Made by a program: the position numbers and the translations under genes. Shown here piece by piece: positions 44,186 to 53,514 of a DNA stretch of 64,000 bases; position 1 is the first letter of the stretch; each line of letters starts with the position of its first letter. The notes below the pieces were generated by a model, which made no database searches, had not been told where the DNA came from, and saw only the letters and a program-made list of their open reading frames with translations. Source of the stretch: an uncultured Oscillospiraceae bacterium (lineage in GTDB: Bacteria > Bacillota > Clostridia > Oscillospirales > Ruminococcaceae); the NCBI GenBank assembly GCA_947522735.1, contig CANNTZ010000004.1, forward strand, positions 1 to 64,000, in the 5' to 3' direction.

Positions 44186-45890
44186 TTTCGCCGCCTCCCA
44201 TCTGCACCTCGTAGGTCTCGCGGTATATCGGGCAGCTTTCCATCAGCTCGTCGTGCCGCCCGATACCGGCGATGTGTCCGTTTTCGAGGACGATGATGCG
44301 CCCGGCGCGCATTATCGAGCTGACGCGCTGTGCAATGATGATGTTGGTTGAGACCGTCTTTGTGTCAAGCTTGCCGCGCAGCTCGGAATCGGTGATATAG
44401 TCGAGGGCGCTCGAGCTGTCGTCCAGCAGGAGTATATCCGGCTCGCCCGCAATAGCGCGCGCTATCATAAGCCGCTGCTTCTGGCCGCCGCTGAAGTTTG
44501 CTCCCTTTATGGCGACCTCGGCGTTCATATCGTCTACGAACTCGGCGGCGCAGGAGATATCCAGTGCGCGTTCGAGCTGTCCGGAGGAGAGCGCGCGGTC
44601 AAAGTCGAGATTTTCGGCTATTGATCCGGCGAAGAGGATGTCGTTCTGGAACACCACGCCGAAGCGACTGCGCAGCGCGGAGGCGCTCAGCCCGGAGATA
44701 TCGTGGCCGTGGAGATAAATTTTGCCGGAATCGGGCGAATAGAACCGCAGCAGCAGGCGCAGCAGCGTCGATTTGCCGGAGCCGGTGGCGCCAATGACGC
44801 CAAGCGTTTCGCCGCAGCCGATTTCAAACGAGACGTTTTCGATGGCAAAGCCGCTTCCGGGATAACGGAAGGATACGCTTTCAAAGCGGACGGCGGGCGC
44901 GGACGGGTCAAAGCCGTCGAGAGAGTCTCCGGAATTGAGGAGTGGCTCCGCGGGACAGTCCAGCACCTCAAAGATGCGTCCGGCGGACGCGGAGGCGCGA
45001 GAGAACATGCTGAACAGGCGCGTCACGGCGAGCAGGGAGTTGAAGATCATCGTGATATAAGAGAGAAACGCGACGATCTTGCCGACTTCGGCGAGTCCTG
45101 CGTTCACTCGTTGAGCGCCCGCGAATATGACCGCGACGAGCGCCAGATTAAGCACGACGCTCATCAGCGGGTCTACGCCGGCCAACGTGCGTCCGGCGGA
45201 GCGTTCGGATTCGGTTAGGCGACGGTTCTGCACATTGAAACGGCGTTTTTCGTATTCGCCCTTTGAGAGCGCCTTGACGACGCGAACTCCGGTCACGTTT
45301 TCACGAACGACGCGCAGCATATCGTCGCCGGTTCGGCGCGCCTGCTTATACAGGCGCACGCCGCGCCGGGAGAGCAGCACCGTTATCACCGCCATGGGCG
45401 GCATCGCCGCAAGCATGATAAGCGAGAGCACCGGGTCGAGCGTCAGCGTTATCACGATACCGCCGAGCATTATCATCGGCGCGCGCACGCCCATGCGCTG
45501 CACCACCCCGAGCATACGCTGGATCTCGTAGGTATCGGAGGTCAGGCGGGAGATGAGCGACGGGATGGTGAAGCGGTCGATGTCGCGCGCAGAAAGGCGT
45601 ATCGTGCGGTTGAACAGGTCGCGGCGCAGCCGTTCGGTCGCGCTACCCGCGACATATGCAGAGATGCGGTTTGCCCAGATGTTGCACACAACCGTCAAAA
45701 CGGCGCAGAGCAGCATACAGACGCCGAGCAGGATGACCGGCTTTGCGTCGCCGGTGGGCAGCACGTCGTCGATTATGCGGGCGAGTATCCACGGGATGAG
45801 TAGCTGCGAAAACGCGCCGAGCAGCTTGAGCGTAAGCCCGCCGCACATTTTCCGGAAGTCGTGCTTCAGATAAAGAAAGGCTCGTTTCAT
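44175..45890 (-). CDS. ABC exporter half-transporter, first gene, with degenerate Walker B
   Basis: A 571-residue half-transporter with six helices and a nucleotide-binding domain: Walker A GATGSGKSTL, signature FSGGQKQ, and Walker B ILLLDDSSSALD, in which Asp replaces the catalytic Glu. That substitution marks one half of asymmetric heterodimeric exporters such as BmrCD and TM287/288, where one ATP site is degenerate. The ATG at 45890 has a CGGAGA site; the open frame upstream is leader. Its 5' leader of about 145 nt contains a terminator-like hairpin. Confidence 0.9.
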   Translation of the reverse strand: MKRAFLYLKHDFRKMCGGLTLKLLGAFSQLLIPWILARIIDDVLPTGDAKPVILLGVCMLLCAVLTVVCNIWANRISAYVAGSATERLRRDLFNRTIRLSARDIDRFTIPSLISRLTSDTYEIQRMLGVVQRMGVRAPMIMLGGIVITLTLDPVLSLIMLAAMPPMAVITVLLSRRGVRLYKQARRTGDDMLRVVRENVTGVRVVKALSKGEYEKRRFNVQNRRLTESERSAGRTLAGVDPLMSVVLNLALVAVIFAGAQRVNAGLAEVGKIVAFLSYITMIFNSLLAVTRLFSMFSRASASAGRIFEVLDCPAEPLLNSGDSLDGFDPSAPAVRFESVSFRYPGSGFAIENVSFEIGCGETLGVIGATGSGKSTLLRLLLRFYSPDSGKIYLHGHDISGLSASALRSRFGVVFQNDILFAGSIAENLDFDRALSSGQLERALDISCAAEFVDDMNAEVAIKGANFSGGQKQRLMIARAIAGEPDILLLDDSSSALDYITDSELRGKLDTKTVSTNIIIAQRVSSIMRAGRIIVLENGHIAGIGRHDELMESCPIYRETYEVQMGGGEIER

Positions 45891-45945
45891 GAGATTCTCC
45901 GGATAAAATCGGTTGAGGGGACGGGAAAGCGGCGCCTTGGCGTAA

Positions 45946-45982
45946 AGAAAAATAAAGGGCCGGAGGGTGTGTCCAAGGCCCT
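45946..45982 (-). promoter_or_regulatory. Attenuator-like terminator in the ABC exporter leader
   Basis: Between the promoter and the first start codon, minus strand AGGGCC (45982-45977) pairs with GGCCCT (45961-45956), followed by TTATTTTTCTTT. This looks like a transcription terminator inside the leader, so the operon may be controlled by attenuation. A possible leader reading frame opens at an ATG near 46005 and runs through the hairpin. Confidence 0.55.
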
Positions 45983-46042
45983 GCGCCCGTCGCGCAACGG
46001 AGCATGACCGCGGCGCACTTGTCCTGCGGTCGAGCACACATA

Positions 46043-46071
46043 TATTATATAGGATATTGGGAGAAAATGCA
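46043..46071 (-). promoter_or_regulatory. Promoter of the ABC exporter operon
   Basis: Minus strand TTGCAT (46066-46071), 17 bp, TATAAT (46043-46048); gives a leader of about 145 nt. Confidence 0.7.
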
Positions 46072-46093
46072 AGCTGAGGGATGACGGGGCGGC

Positions 46094-46127
46094 AAAAAAT
46101 CCGCCGGAGGGCATCCGGCGGAAAAAT
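46094..46127 (-). terminator. Terminator of the HEAT-repeat gene
   Basis: TCCGCCGGA / TCCGGCGGA stem flanked by A-runs on one side and T-runs on the other (minus strand reads six T after the stem). Confidence 0.92.
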
Positions 46128-46142
46128 ATGTAAAATATTGCA

Positions 46143-46484
46143 TCAAAGAGTTTCGAGACGGCGCAGCTTTTGGTGGGCGTCACGGCAGGCCGCTTTGAGC
46201 TCCGGGTCGTCGGTGGAGTCCCTGACATACATGATATGCGAGACCGCCGATGCCCTGCCAAGCTCTCCGAGCGAGATCACCGCCTGCTTGCGCACCGCCA
46301 TATCATTATCATGCGTCAGCGTCACGAGCGCGTTGTAGCTCTCGTCGTTCTTGATGAGCGCGAGGGCTTTTGCAGCGCCCGCGCGGATGGCGGAGTCCTT
46401 TTCGGACGCGAATTTTATCACCTTTCCGGCCTTCTGCTTTTCGCCAAGCTTCATGATCTTTTCTATTTTTTTCTCAATTGACAT
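46143..46484 (-). CDS. Small HEAT-repeat protein
   Basis: A 113-residue all-helical protein with about three HEAT-like repeats (for example SAIRAGAAKALALIKNDESYNALVTL and MAVRKQAVISLGELGRASAVSHI). Such modules bind proteins; no enzymatic function is suggested. The ATG at 46484 is chosen for the AGGAGGG site 9 bases upstream. It is a stand-alone gene with its own terminator. Confidence 0.8.
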   Translation of the reverse strand: MSIEKKIEKIMKLGEKQKAGKVIKFASEKDSAIRAGAAKALALIKNDESYNALVTLTHDNDMAVRKQAVISLGELGRASAVSHIMYVRDSTDDPELKAACRDAHQKLRRLETL

Positions 46485-46566
46485 AGCTGCAATCCCTCCT
46501 GTAAAACAATTCAATGTGAACTGTTTTTGTGTATTATCATTATACCGCAGCGGATGAAATCAAATA

Positions 46567-46595
46567 TTGATATAATTTTAAATTTGTGTTAAGAT
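46567..46595 (+). promoter_or_regulatory. Promoter of the second RluA-family gene
   Basis: TTGATA (46567-46572), 17 bp, TAAGAT (46590-46595). Confidence 0.5.
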
Positions 46596-46640
46596 GTAGA
46601 TGGTACGATTTTTGCAATCGAAAAAACGGAGAATAATACA

Positions 46641-47642
46641 ATGAGGGAATTTGTCATAGGAAGAAATGACGCCGGGCAGCGTGCCGACAAGTTTTTGGGC
46701 AAGGCGGTGCCGCGGCTGCCTCAGACGCTGCTGCACAAATATCTGCGGATGAAGCGTATAAAGCTCAACGGCAAGCGCTGCGGCGCTGCGGACAGGCTCA
46801 ATGAGGGCGACGTGATTAGTCTGTATGTCAACGATGAATTTTTTGAGGACAGCAGGGCGTATCCGTTCCTGTTCGCGCCGGCGCAAGTGAATATCGTTTA
46901 CGAGGACGAGAACATCCTGATAGCCGACAAGCCCGCCGGGCTGATAGTTCACGAGGACGCGGACGAGAAGTACGACACGCTCATAAACCGCATCTGCCGG
47001 GTGCTCTACGAGCGCGGCGAGTACGATCCGGAGCGGGAGAATTCATTTGCTCCGGCGCTGTGCAACCGCATCGACAGGGGCACCTGCGGGATGGTCATCG
47101 CGGCGAAAAACGCCGAGGCGCTGCGGATACTCAACGAGAAGATCCGGCTGCGGGAGCTGGACAAGCGCTATATCTGCATCATAACTGGCCACATCACACC
47201 GGAAAAGGGGCGGCTGAGCGGTTATCTGCTCAAGGACTGCGAGAGCAACCGGGTTACGGTATCGCAGGGGCGGCGGGAGGGCGCAAAAACGGCGCTCACG
47301 GAATATCGCGTGCTGCGGCGGCTGGATGGATGTGATCTCGTCGAGGCAAGGCTGATAACGGGCCGCACTCACCAGATCAGGGCGCAGTTCGCACAGGCCG
47401 GACATCCGCTGCTTGGCGACACGAAATACGGGCGGCTCGATCCGCACACGAAGCTGCGGACGCAGGCGCTTTGCTCATACAAGCTGCGGTTCAGCTTTTC
47501 GGCGGGAGAAACGCACGGACTGCTGGATTATCTCGATGGCCGCGAATTTACTGTCGACACCGAGGCTTTTTTGGCCAAATATCTCCCTCCCTCCGCGCAA
47601 GACCGGCAGAAGCAGCCGCGACGGACAACGTCAGCAGGATAA
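46641..47642 (+). CDS. RluA-family pseudouridine synthase with S4 domain
   Basis: A 333-residue enzyme. The N-terminal S4 RNA-binding domain (RADKFLGKAVPRLPQTLLHKYLRMKRIKLNGKR) is followed by the RluA catalytic domain with CNRIDRGTCGMVIAAK (catalytic Asp) and GRTHQIRAQFAQAGHPLLGD. It converts uridine to pseudouridine in an undetermined RNA. A basic, glutamine-rich tail of about 20 residues follows the domain. It precedes yunB and ligA on the same strand. Confidence 0.92.
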   Translation: MREFVIGRNDAGQRADKFLGKAVPRLPQTLLHKYLRMKRIKLNGKRCGAADRLNEGDVISLYVNDEFFEDSRAYPFLFAPAQVNIVYEDENILIADKPAGLIVHEDADEKYDTLINRICRVLYERGEYDPERENSFAPALCNRIDRGTCGMVIAAKNAEALRILNEKIRLRELDKRYICIITGHITPEKGRLSGYLLKDCESNRVTVSQGRREGAKTALTEYRVLRRLDGCDLVEARLITGRTHQIRAQFAQAGHPLLGDTKYGRLDPHTKLRTQALCSYKLRFSFSAGETHGLLDYLDGREFTVDTEAFLAKYLPPSAQDRQKQPRRTTSAG

Positions 47643-47771
47643 TCGCGGCGCGGGCAGATGGAGTGGAGCTCGGTAAAGCCCGGAGACGGCTGACAAAAAA
47701 TCTCTCAAAATGGCGAAGTTATCCTGTTTGTCTGAATATAATGGCATATAATGATTTTCGGATGTGATGGG

Positions 47772-48386
47772 ATGAGAGGGAGAAAGCGTTTTGCGGCGGC
47801 GCTGATAGTGCTTGGCTGCGCGCTGCTTGCGGCGGTGTTGACGTTGGATGCGCGGCTGCGTCCGATAGTGCGGGCGATGGCGGCGTATCAGGCGCAGGCG
47901 GCGGCGACTGAGCTTATCGAGCGCAGCGTGCGCAAGGTGCTGGAGCGCGATGACGTCCGCTACGACGGGCTGGTGGAGCTGGCGCGCGGGAGCGACGGGC
48001 GCATCGAGGCCATACGCGCCGACGCCGTTGCGATAAACCGGCTGAAGGCGGAGATAACGCTGGAGATATCAAGGGCGCTTGCGGACAGAAAAGCCGCTGC
48101 GACGAGAGTTCCGGCGGGAACGCTGACAGGGCTGATGCTGCTGGCGGGCAGAGGGCCGGAGGTCGAGATTCGCATAGTGCCCGCTGGCTACGTCCGGGCG
48201 GAGCTGCAGAGCGGCCTTGAAGCGGCGGGGATAAACCAGACGCGTCACACGCTGTCGCTGGCGATAACTGCGGAGCTTTTGGCGGCGCTGCCCGGCTTTA
48301 ATGTGCCGGCAACGGCCAATACGAGCTGCGTTTTGGCGGAAACTGTGATGATAGGCGAGATACCGGAGGTGTATCTTTCGCCGTGA
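47772..48386 (+). CDS. yunB: Sporulation protein YunB
   Basis: A 204-residue protein with an N-terminal membrane anchor (residues 7-27, FAAALIVLGCALLAAVLTLDARLRP) and an extracytoplasmic domain with segments typical of YunB, such as GTLTGLMLLAGRGPEVEIRIVPAG and TSCVLAETVMIGEIPEVYL. In Bacillus YunB is needed for efficient sporulation and is made in the mother cell. The ATG at 47772 is chosen because a TATAAT-like element at about 47745-47750 lies over the earlier ATG. Its presence is the best marker here for a spore-forming lineage. Confidence 0.85.
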   Translation: MRGRKRFAAALIVLGCALLAAVLTLDARLRPIVRAMAAYQAQAAATELIERSVRKVLERDDVRYDGLVELARGSDGRIEAIRADAVAINRLKAEITLEISRALADRKAAATRVPAGTLTGLMLLAGRGPEVEIRIVPAGYVRAELQSGLEAAGINQTRHTLSLAITAELLAALPGFNVPATANTSCVLAETVMIGEIPEVYLSP

Positions 48387-48418
48387 AATAACGTTGAATA
48401 CTAATTTTCGGAGGAAAT

Positions 48419-50401
48419 ATGGACAGAACGGAATGCGAGGCGCGCGCACGGGAGCTGCGCGAAAAACTCAACCACTACGGCTATCTCTACTATGTCCTGG
48501 ACGACCCGGCGGTCTCGGACTACGAATATGACATGCTCTACCGTGAGCTGGAGAGGATCGAGAGCGAATATCCGGAGCTGCAAACGCCGGATTCGCCGAC
48601 GCTGCGTGTGGGAGGCAAGGGCTTCAACAGCTTCGAGCAGGTGAGGCACGAGGTGCGGATGGAGAGCCTTCAGGATGTGTTCGACATGGATGAGGTGCGG
48701 GAGTTTGACCGGCGGCTGCGCGACAGCGGCGAGGAGCCGGAATATATAGTCGAGCCGAAGATCGACGGCCTGTCCGTCTCGCTGGAATATCGCGACGGCG
48801 TATTGGTGCGGGGCTCGACGCGCGGCGACGGCGATACCGGCGAGGATGTCACCGAAAATCTGCGAACCATCGCCGCGGTGCCGCTGGCGCTGCGGGAAAG
48901 GCCGGCTTTTCTCGAGGTGCGCGGCGAGGTCTATATGCCGCTGAGCAGCTTTGAAAGGTTGGTGGCAAGGCAGGAGGACGCGGGCGAAAGGCCGTTCAAA
49001 AATCCGCGCAACGCCGCCGCAGGCTCGTTGCGGCAGAAGGATCCGAGGATTACGGCATCGCGCAGGCTGAGTATATTTGTTTTCAACGTCCAGCGGATAG
49101 AGGGCGAGACGCTCGTCTCCCACGCACAGTCACTGGATTATCTCAAGCGGCTCGGCTTCAGGGTCATTCCGAGCTATGTCCGCTGTAAAAACGTGGAGGA
49201 GGTCTGCGCGGAGATCGCACGGATCGGCGATACGCGCGGCGAAAACGACTTTGACATCGACGGTGCCGTCGTCAAGGCGGACGATTTCGCGATGCGCGCG
49301 AGGCTCGGCTCGACGGCGAAGTATCCGCGCTGGGCGGTGGCGTTCAAATACCCGCCGGAGGAAAAGACGTCGAAGCTGCTCTCGGTTGAGGTCAACGTCG
49401 GCCGAACCGGCGCGATAACGCCGGTGGCGGTGTTCGAGCCGGTGACGCTTGCGGGGACGACGGTCTCACGCGCGTCGCTGCACAATCAGGACTTCATCCG
49501 CGCGATGGATCTCAACGTGGGCGACAAAATACTCGTGCGCAAGGCCGGCGAGATAATCCCGGAGGTTCTGGGCGTTGCGGAAAAGGGCGAAAACAGCGGA
49601 TATTTCCGGCTGCCGGAGACCTGTCCCGCCTGCGGCTCCAAAACCGTGCGCGACGAGGACGAGTCCGCGCTGCGCTGCGTCAATCCCGACTGCCCGGTGC
49701 AGCTTTTGCGCAACCTCATCCACTTCGCCTCACGCGACGCGATGGACATCGAGGGGATGGGCGGCGCTATGGTTGAAAAGCTGGTGGCAAATGGACTGCT
49801 GCACTCCTGTGCGGACATATATACCCTCGAGCGCGAGGAGCTGGCCGGGCTGGACGGCATGGGCGAGAAGAGCGCGGACAACCTGCTGGCGTCGATAAGC
49901 AGGTCGAGATCGGCGGGGTTGGCGCGGCTGCTTTGCGCGCTGGGGATACGTGGGATCGGCCAAAAGGCAGCGGCGCTTCTGGCGGAGCACTTCGGTGATA
50001 TCGACGCCGTGATGAACGCGAGACGCGAGGATATCGAGGCTATAGAGGGCTTTGGCGGCACTATGGCGCAGAGCGTCGTGGATTATTTCGCGTCTGCGCA
50101 TGCCCGCGAGCTTATCGGACGGCTGCGTGCGCTCGGAGTCTCGACATCGCAGGAGCGGCGGGAGCGCGGCGAAAGCCTGAGGGGACTAACCTTCGTGCTG
50201 ACCGGAACGCTGCCAACGATGACCCGCACGGAGGCGTCAAGGCTGATAACCGGCAACGGCGGAAAGGTCTCGTCGAGCGTTTCCAAAAAAACAAGCTATC
50301 TGCTTGCCGGGGAGGACGCCGGGAGCAAGCTGATCCGCGCAAACGAGCTTGGCGTCGCCGTCATTGACGAGAAGGGGCTGACGGAGCTGCTTCGGCGTTG
50401 A
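48419..50401 (+). CDS. ligA: NAD-dependent DNA ligase LigA
   Basis: A 660-residue ligase sealing nicks in replication and repair. In order: NAD-binding Ia domain (YYVLDDPAVSDYEYD), adenylation domain with the active-site lysine in EPKIDGLSVS near residue 114, OB fold, four-cysteine zinc finger (CPACGSK...CVNPDC), helix-hairpin-helix repeats and a C-terminal BRCT domain (about residues 585-660). All motifs are intact and the length is usual. It starts 32 bp after yunB with a CGGAGGA site. Confidence 0.97.
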   Translation: MDRTECEARARELREKLNHYGYLYYVLDDPAVSDYEYDMLYRELERIESEYPELQTPDSPTLRVGGKGFNSFEQVRHEVRMESLQDVFDMDEVREFDRRLRDSGEEPEYIVEPKIDGLSVSLEYRDGVLVRGSTRGDGDTGEDVTENLRTIAAVPLALRERPAFLEVRGEVYMPLSSFERLVARQEDAGERPFKNPRNAAAGSLRQKDPRITASRRLSIFVFNVQRIEGETLVSHAQSLDYLKRLGFRVIPSYVRCKNVEEVCAEIARIGDTRGENDFDIDGAVVKADDFAMRARLGSTAKYPRWAVAFKYPPEEKTSKLLSVEVNVGRTGAITPVAVFEPVTLAGTTVSRASLHNQDFIRAMDLNVGDKILVRKAGEIIPEVLGVAEKGENSGYFRLPETCPACGSKTVRDEDESALRCVNPDCPVQLLRNLIHFASRDAMDIEGMGGAMVEKLVANGLLHSCADIYTLEREELAGLDGMGEKSADNLLASISRSRSAGLARLLCALGIRGIGQKAAALLAEHFGDIDAVMNARREDIEAIEGFGGTMAQSVVDYFASAHARELIGRLRALGVSTSQERRERGESLRGLTFVLTGTLPTMTRTEASRLITGNGGKVSSSVSKKTSYLLAGEDAGSKLIRANELGVAVIDEKGLTELLRR

Positions 50402-50509
50402 CGGCAATGATGCGGACGCGAGGAAAAGGCTTAGGAGCACAGCGGGGCGACTCACAACAAGAAAACAGCGATTTATGGTATAAATGTGCGTTTTTGATAA
50501 ATATAGTAC

Positions 50510-50538
50510 TTGTTTTTTGGATTTTTGTGTGGTATAAT
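50510..50538 (+). promoter_or_regulatory. Promoter of the AraC-type membrane regulator
   Basis: TTGTTT (50510-50515), 17 bp, TATAAT (50533-50538). Confidence 0.65.
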
Positions 50539-50607
50539 CAATGTATTACGACGCGAAATGTGAAAAATGCAAATTAGCGTTAATATATTGATCGGCGGGG
50601 TGCTCGT

Positions 50608-52881
50608 GTGGAGATTAAGAACAGCGGTGGGATCAAAAATATCGTGTCGAGGTACCGGATGCTGTGGAGGCTGCTGCTGACGGTGTTCATGCTGATATGC
50701 CTGCCCACGATGATCGTCAACTGGCTGGCGCTCGGGAACATCTACGCCCGGACGGAGCGGCAGAATCGCGAGCTACAGGCCGGGAACGCACGGCGGCTGG
50801 CGGAATATTTTTCGATACAGCAAAACGAAATGCTCAGGATCATATACGACATGGAGTTCGATTCGGAGCTGATGCCGAACACCATCTCAGCGCACCGATA
50901 CAACGTGATACCGGCGATATCGTGCGTAAACCGTTACAGCAGGATGCTGCCGCTGGCAAGCGCGGTGTACGTCTATTACCGCAACGGCAGATACGTGCTT
51001 GGGCCGAGCAGCCAGTTTCACCGGGCGTTTTTCACAAACAGCTTTACGGCCAGATACTCAGGCAGCGAGAGATTTGAGGAGAGTGTTGCGGAGGCGCTCG
51101 ACGCGAATGACAACCGTGTGCGCTATATCGCCATCGACAATCCGCGGAACAGCCTGCGCAACGGGATGCTGGTCTGTCTGCCGGGGCGATTGAGAAGCGA
51201 TCTTGACACCGTCGTGATGTTCCATATCAATTCATCCTCGCTTGCGAGCGCCTACTTTGGACAAAGCGGCAACGACGGCGTGGAGATGCTGATATTCGAG
51301 GGCGAAACGCTGCTTGTGACGACGGCAGGGGAGACGCGGCTCGGCGATTCGGAGGAGTTTGTTGAGCTGATGCGAACCGAGGGAAGCGCCAACGCCGACG
51401 TGAAATGCGGCGAGGAGGCTTTCTATGTGACCAAGGTATACGACGCCGCGACGGGGTTGAGCTTTGTTGTCTCCGCGCCGCTCGAGCATGTGACGGGCGC
51501 GGAAAGCGATATCAGGGACATAATCAACAAGATGACGCTTATCACCGCGGTGATGCTGATTATGCTTGCGGCGGTGACGGTCTACATAAACTACCGGCCG
51601 ATAATGGAGGCGATGAACCGCATTGCGCCGGGCAGAGAGGGCAGGGGCGAAAAGGGCGAGATCACGACGATAATGGATACGCTCGACGACGTGATAACAA
51701 TCAACGAGGAGATGAGCAGGACGATATCCGAGCGCGACATGATGGTGAGCGACTTTGTCATGCAGCGGCTGCTCGCCGGAAAGAGCGTGTCCGACAAGGA
51801 TCTTGAGATCGTCCGGCTTTCTCGCCGCGATACCGACTTCTTCATCATAACGATTGTGGCAGAGATCAATTCTGCTCTGACGGCGGACATACGCGAGCAG
51901 CTTCTCATATCTCTCTCCGAGGGCTATTCCTGCCGCGCGATAATGACGCAATCCTTCTTTGAGGGGCAGACCATACTGCTGATAGCCGCAGGAGACGCCA
52001 GGCGGCCCGAGGTGAGCGGCTGCGTTGCCAAGGAGGTGCTGGATTTTATCGGCGACAGCGGCGTGAAGAAGCTGAAGCTCGGCGTCGGAACGGTCGAGAG
52101 CAAGCTGGAAAATATCCGCTCGTCCTATCTCAGCTCGCTCATAGCCGCCGATCAGGGCGAGGATCACAGCGTTTCGTTCTACGAGCAGGCGGTTCAGAAC
52201 TTCAGCAGCTTTGAAAATTATCCCTCCGAAAAGGTGCTGCTGTTCCTGCAATACGTCAAGCAGGGCAACACCGAAAGCGCAAGGCAGGCGCTTGACGGGA
52301 TATTCGAGCACATCGCGGGCAACATCTCGTCGTGGATGCTGGAGAGGTTCGTCTATAACGACATAGTCAACATGTTCGTTAAGACCGTCAACAAGCTGGG
52401 ATATCCAATTGAAAACGACGCTATCGCGAAGCTGATGGCATTCTCAAACTCAGAAGACCTGAAGATGCAGATGGCGGAGCTGACCACCTGCGTCTGCGAA
52501 GAGGTGCGCCGCGAGCGCGATACCACCGACAAGCAGATAAGCGAGGCGGTGATCGAATACGTCAACGCCAACTGTCTGAACCAGGACATCAGTCTGGAGA
52601 TGGCTGCGGATAATTTCGAGATGTCGATATATACGTTCAGCACGCTGTTCAAGAAGACGGTCGGCTCCGGCTTTCGCGAGTATATCGTGAAGCGGCGGCT
52701 CGACTGTGCGAAGGAGCTTATCCTCACGACCGACATGACTGTCAAGAGCGTGGCGGCACAGGTCGGCTTTGGCGATGTTTCGTATTTCATCCGCGTATTC
52801 AAGAATAACTTCGGCGTAACCCCGACGCAAATGAAATCCCGTCAGCATGCCACCGGCAGCGAGCAACGCCAGCAGGAATAA
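50608..52881 (+). CDS. Membrane-bound AraC-family regulator with extracellular sensor
   Basis: A 757-residue one-component regulator. A transmembrane helix at about 21-41 and another at 308-328 bracket a roughly 265-residue extracytoplasmic sensor domain; a cytoplasmic middle region leads to a C-terminal AraC DNA-binding domain with two helix-turn-helices (SLEMAADNFEMSIYTFSTLFKK and TVKSVAAQVGFGDVSYFIRVF). This layout is common next to sugar ABC importers of the LplB/YtcP type in Clostridia; such an importer starts at 62334, about 9.5 kb away, and might be its target. Start is GTG. Confidence 0.88.
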   Translation: MEIKNSGGIKNIVSRYRMLWRLLLTVFMLICLPTMIVNWLALGNIYARTERQNRELQAGNARRLAEYFSIQQNEMLRIIYDMEFDSELMPNTISAHRYNVIPAISCVNRYSRMLPLASAVYVYYRNGRYVLGPSSQFHRAFFTNSFTARYSGSERFEESVAEALDANDNRVRYIAIDNPRNSLRNGMLVCLPGRLRSDLDTVVMFHINSSSLASAYFGQSGNDGVEMLIFEGETLLVTTAGETRLGDSEEFVELMRTEGSANADVKCGEEAFYVTKVYDAATGLSFVVSAPLEHVTGAESDIRDIINKMTLITAVMLIMLAAVTVYINYRPIMEAMNRIAPGREGRGEKGEITTIMDTLDDVITINEEMSRTISERDMMVSDFVMQRLLAGKSVSDKDLEIVRLSRRDTDFFIITIVAEINSALTADIREQLLISLSEGYSCRAIMTQSFFEGQTILLIAAGDARRPEVSGCVAKEVLDFIGDSGVKKLKLGVGTVESKLENIRSSYLSSLIAADQGEDHSVSFYEQAVQNFSSFENYPSEKVLLFLQYVKQGNTESARQALDGIFEHIAGNISSWMLERFVYNDIVNMFVKTVNKLGYPIENDAIAKLMAFSNSEDLKMQMAELTTCVCEEVRRERDTTDKQISEAVIEYVNANCLNQDISLEMAADNFEMSIYTFSTLFKKTVGSGFREYIVKRRLDCAKELILTTDMTVKSVAAQVGFGDVSYFIRVFKNNFGVTPTQMKSRQHATGSEQRQQE

Positions 52882-53146
52882 TCGCGGCGGGCAATGCCGG
52901 CGATATGTCGGCGGCTCGGTCGTCCTGACGCTTCGCGCCGCGTGGACGGTATGCTATCGATTGCGCGAGCCGGTTTGCGCGGCGAGAGAATAATATGCGC
53001 CCGCGCTGCGAAATTAACGCAGCGCAACAGTAACCGTGAGCTTCGGCTTAAACCGGCAAAACCGTCACTTGCGCCGGCTTTGCCGGTGGACCTGCCTCAG
53101 GGCGCTGCCCGGAGGCTTGGAAATTTCCGCTTTTGGAAAAAAACAC
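52882..53146 (+). other. 265-bp gap before the T-box promoter
   Basis: No gene recognised. A 9-bp perfect inverted repeat (ACCGGCAAA / TTTGCCGGT) at 53052-53087 is the only visible structure and may help end the upstream transcript. Confidence 0.4.
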
Positions 53147-53175
53147 TTGACAAGCAGCATAGGCCGTATTATAAT
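53147..53175 (+). promoter_or_regulatory. Perfect consensus promoter of the T-box transcript
   Basis: TTGACA (53147-53152), 17 bp, TATAAT (53170-53175); transcription should begin near 53182. Confidence 0.85.
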
Positions 53176-53182
53176 AGATTCA

Positions 53183-53472
53183 ATATTGAAAACGCAGTGA
53201 TGGGGAAAAAGAACTGCATCTGCCGCAAGCAGAGAGCCGTTGGAGGGTGCGAAACGGCGCGGCGTACAGCTTGATCTCACCCCGGAGCGGCCGGCTGAAG
53301 GCCTTGGCGCTGTAGGCTTGGACGGGGTTCCGCCCGTTATAAACGGAGGGGATTGACCGGATAACGATCCGAAGATCCCGCAGAGCGGACGTATTCGATA
53401 CGTCAACAAGAGTGGTACCGCGGAAGCTTGCAGCTTTCGTCTCTTAGTAAAAGAGACGAGGGCTTTTTTGTT
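53183..53472 (+). ncRNA. T-box riboswitch leader, probably leucine (CUC) specific
   Basis: All hallmark elements are present in order: Stem I with the AGAGAG box at 53231-53236 and the GGTGCGAAA segment; a specifier loop ending in CUC-A-CCCC-GGAGC (CUC at 53276-53278, followed by the usual purine and closing helix); a long Stem III region; the T-box proper, AGTGGTACCGCGG, at 53411-53423, whose UGGU bulge pairs with an ACCA tRNA end (discriminator A, as in tRNA-Leu); and a terminator CGTCTCTT-AGTA-AAGAGACG followed by GGGCTTTTTT. Uncharged tRNA binding would favour antitermination. AUC (Ile) two bases earlier is the alternative specifier. Confidence 0.93.
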
Positions 53473-53514
53473 TGTCCTTCGTCTCAGGAAAACGGGAAAA
53501 GGAAGGAAAACAGA

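Noticed and set aside
45643..46041. A 132-residue protein overlapping the ABC exporter start
   Set aside because: It lies in another frame of the leader and the exporter gene; only its first part might be translated as a leader peptide, so it is not called as a gene.
53183..53472. Leader of an aminoacyl-tRNA synthetase gene
   Set aside because: The T-box is real, but the downstream frame has no synthetase motifs; it is the TIM-barrel/AMP-binding fusion.
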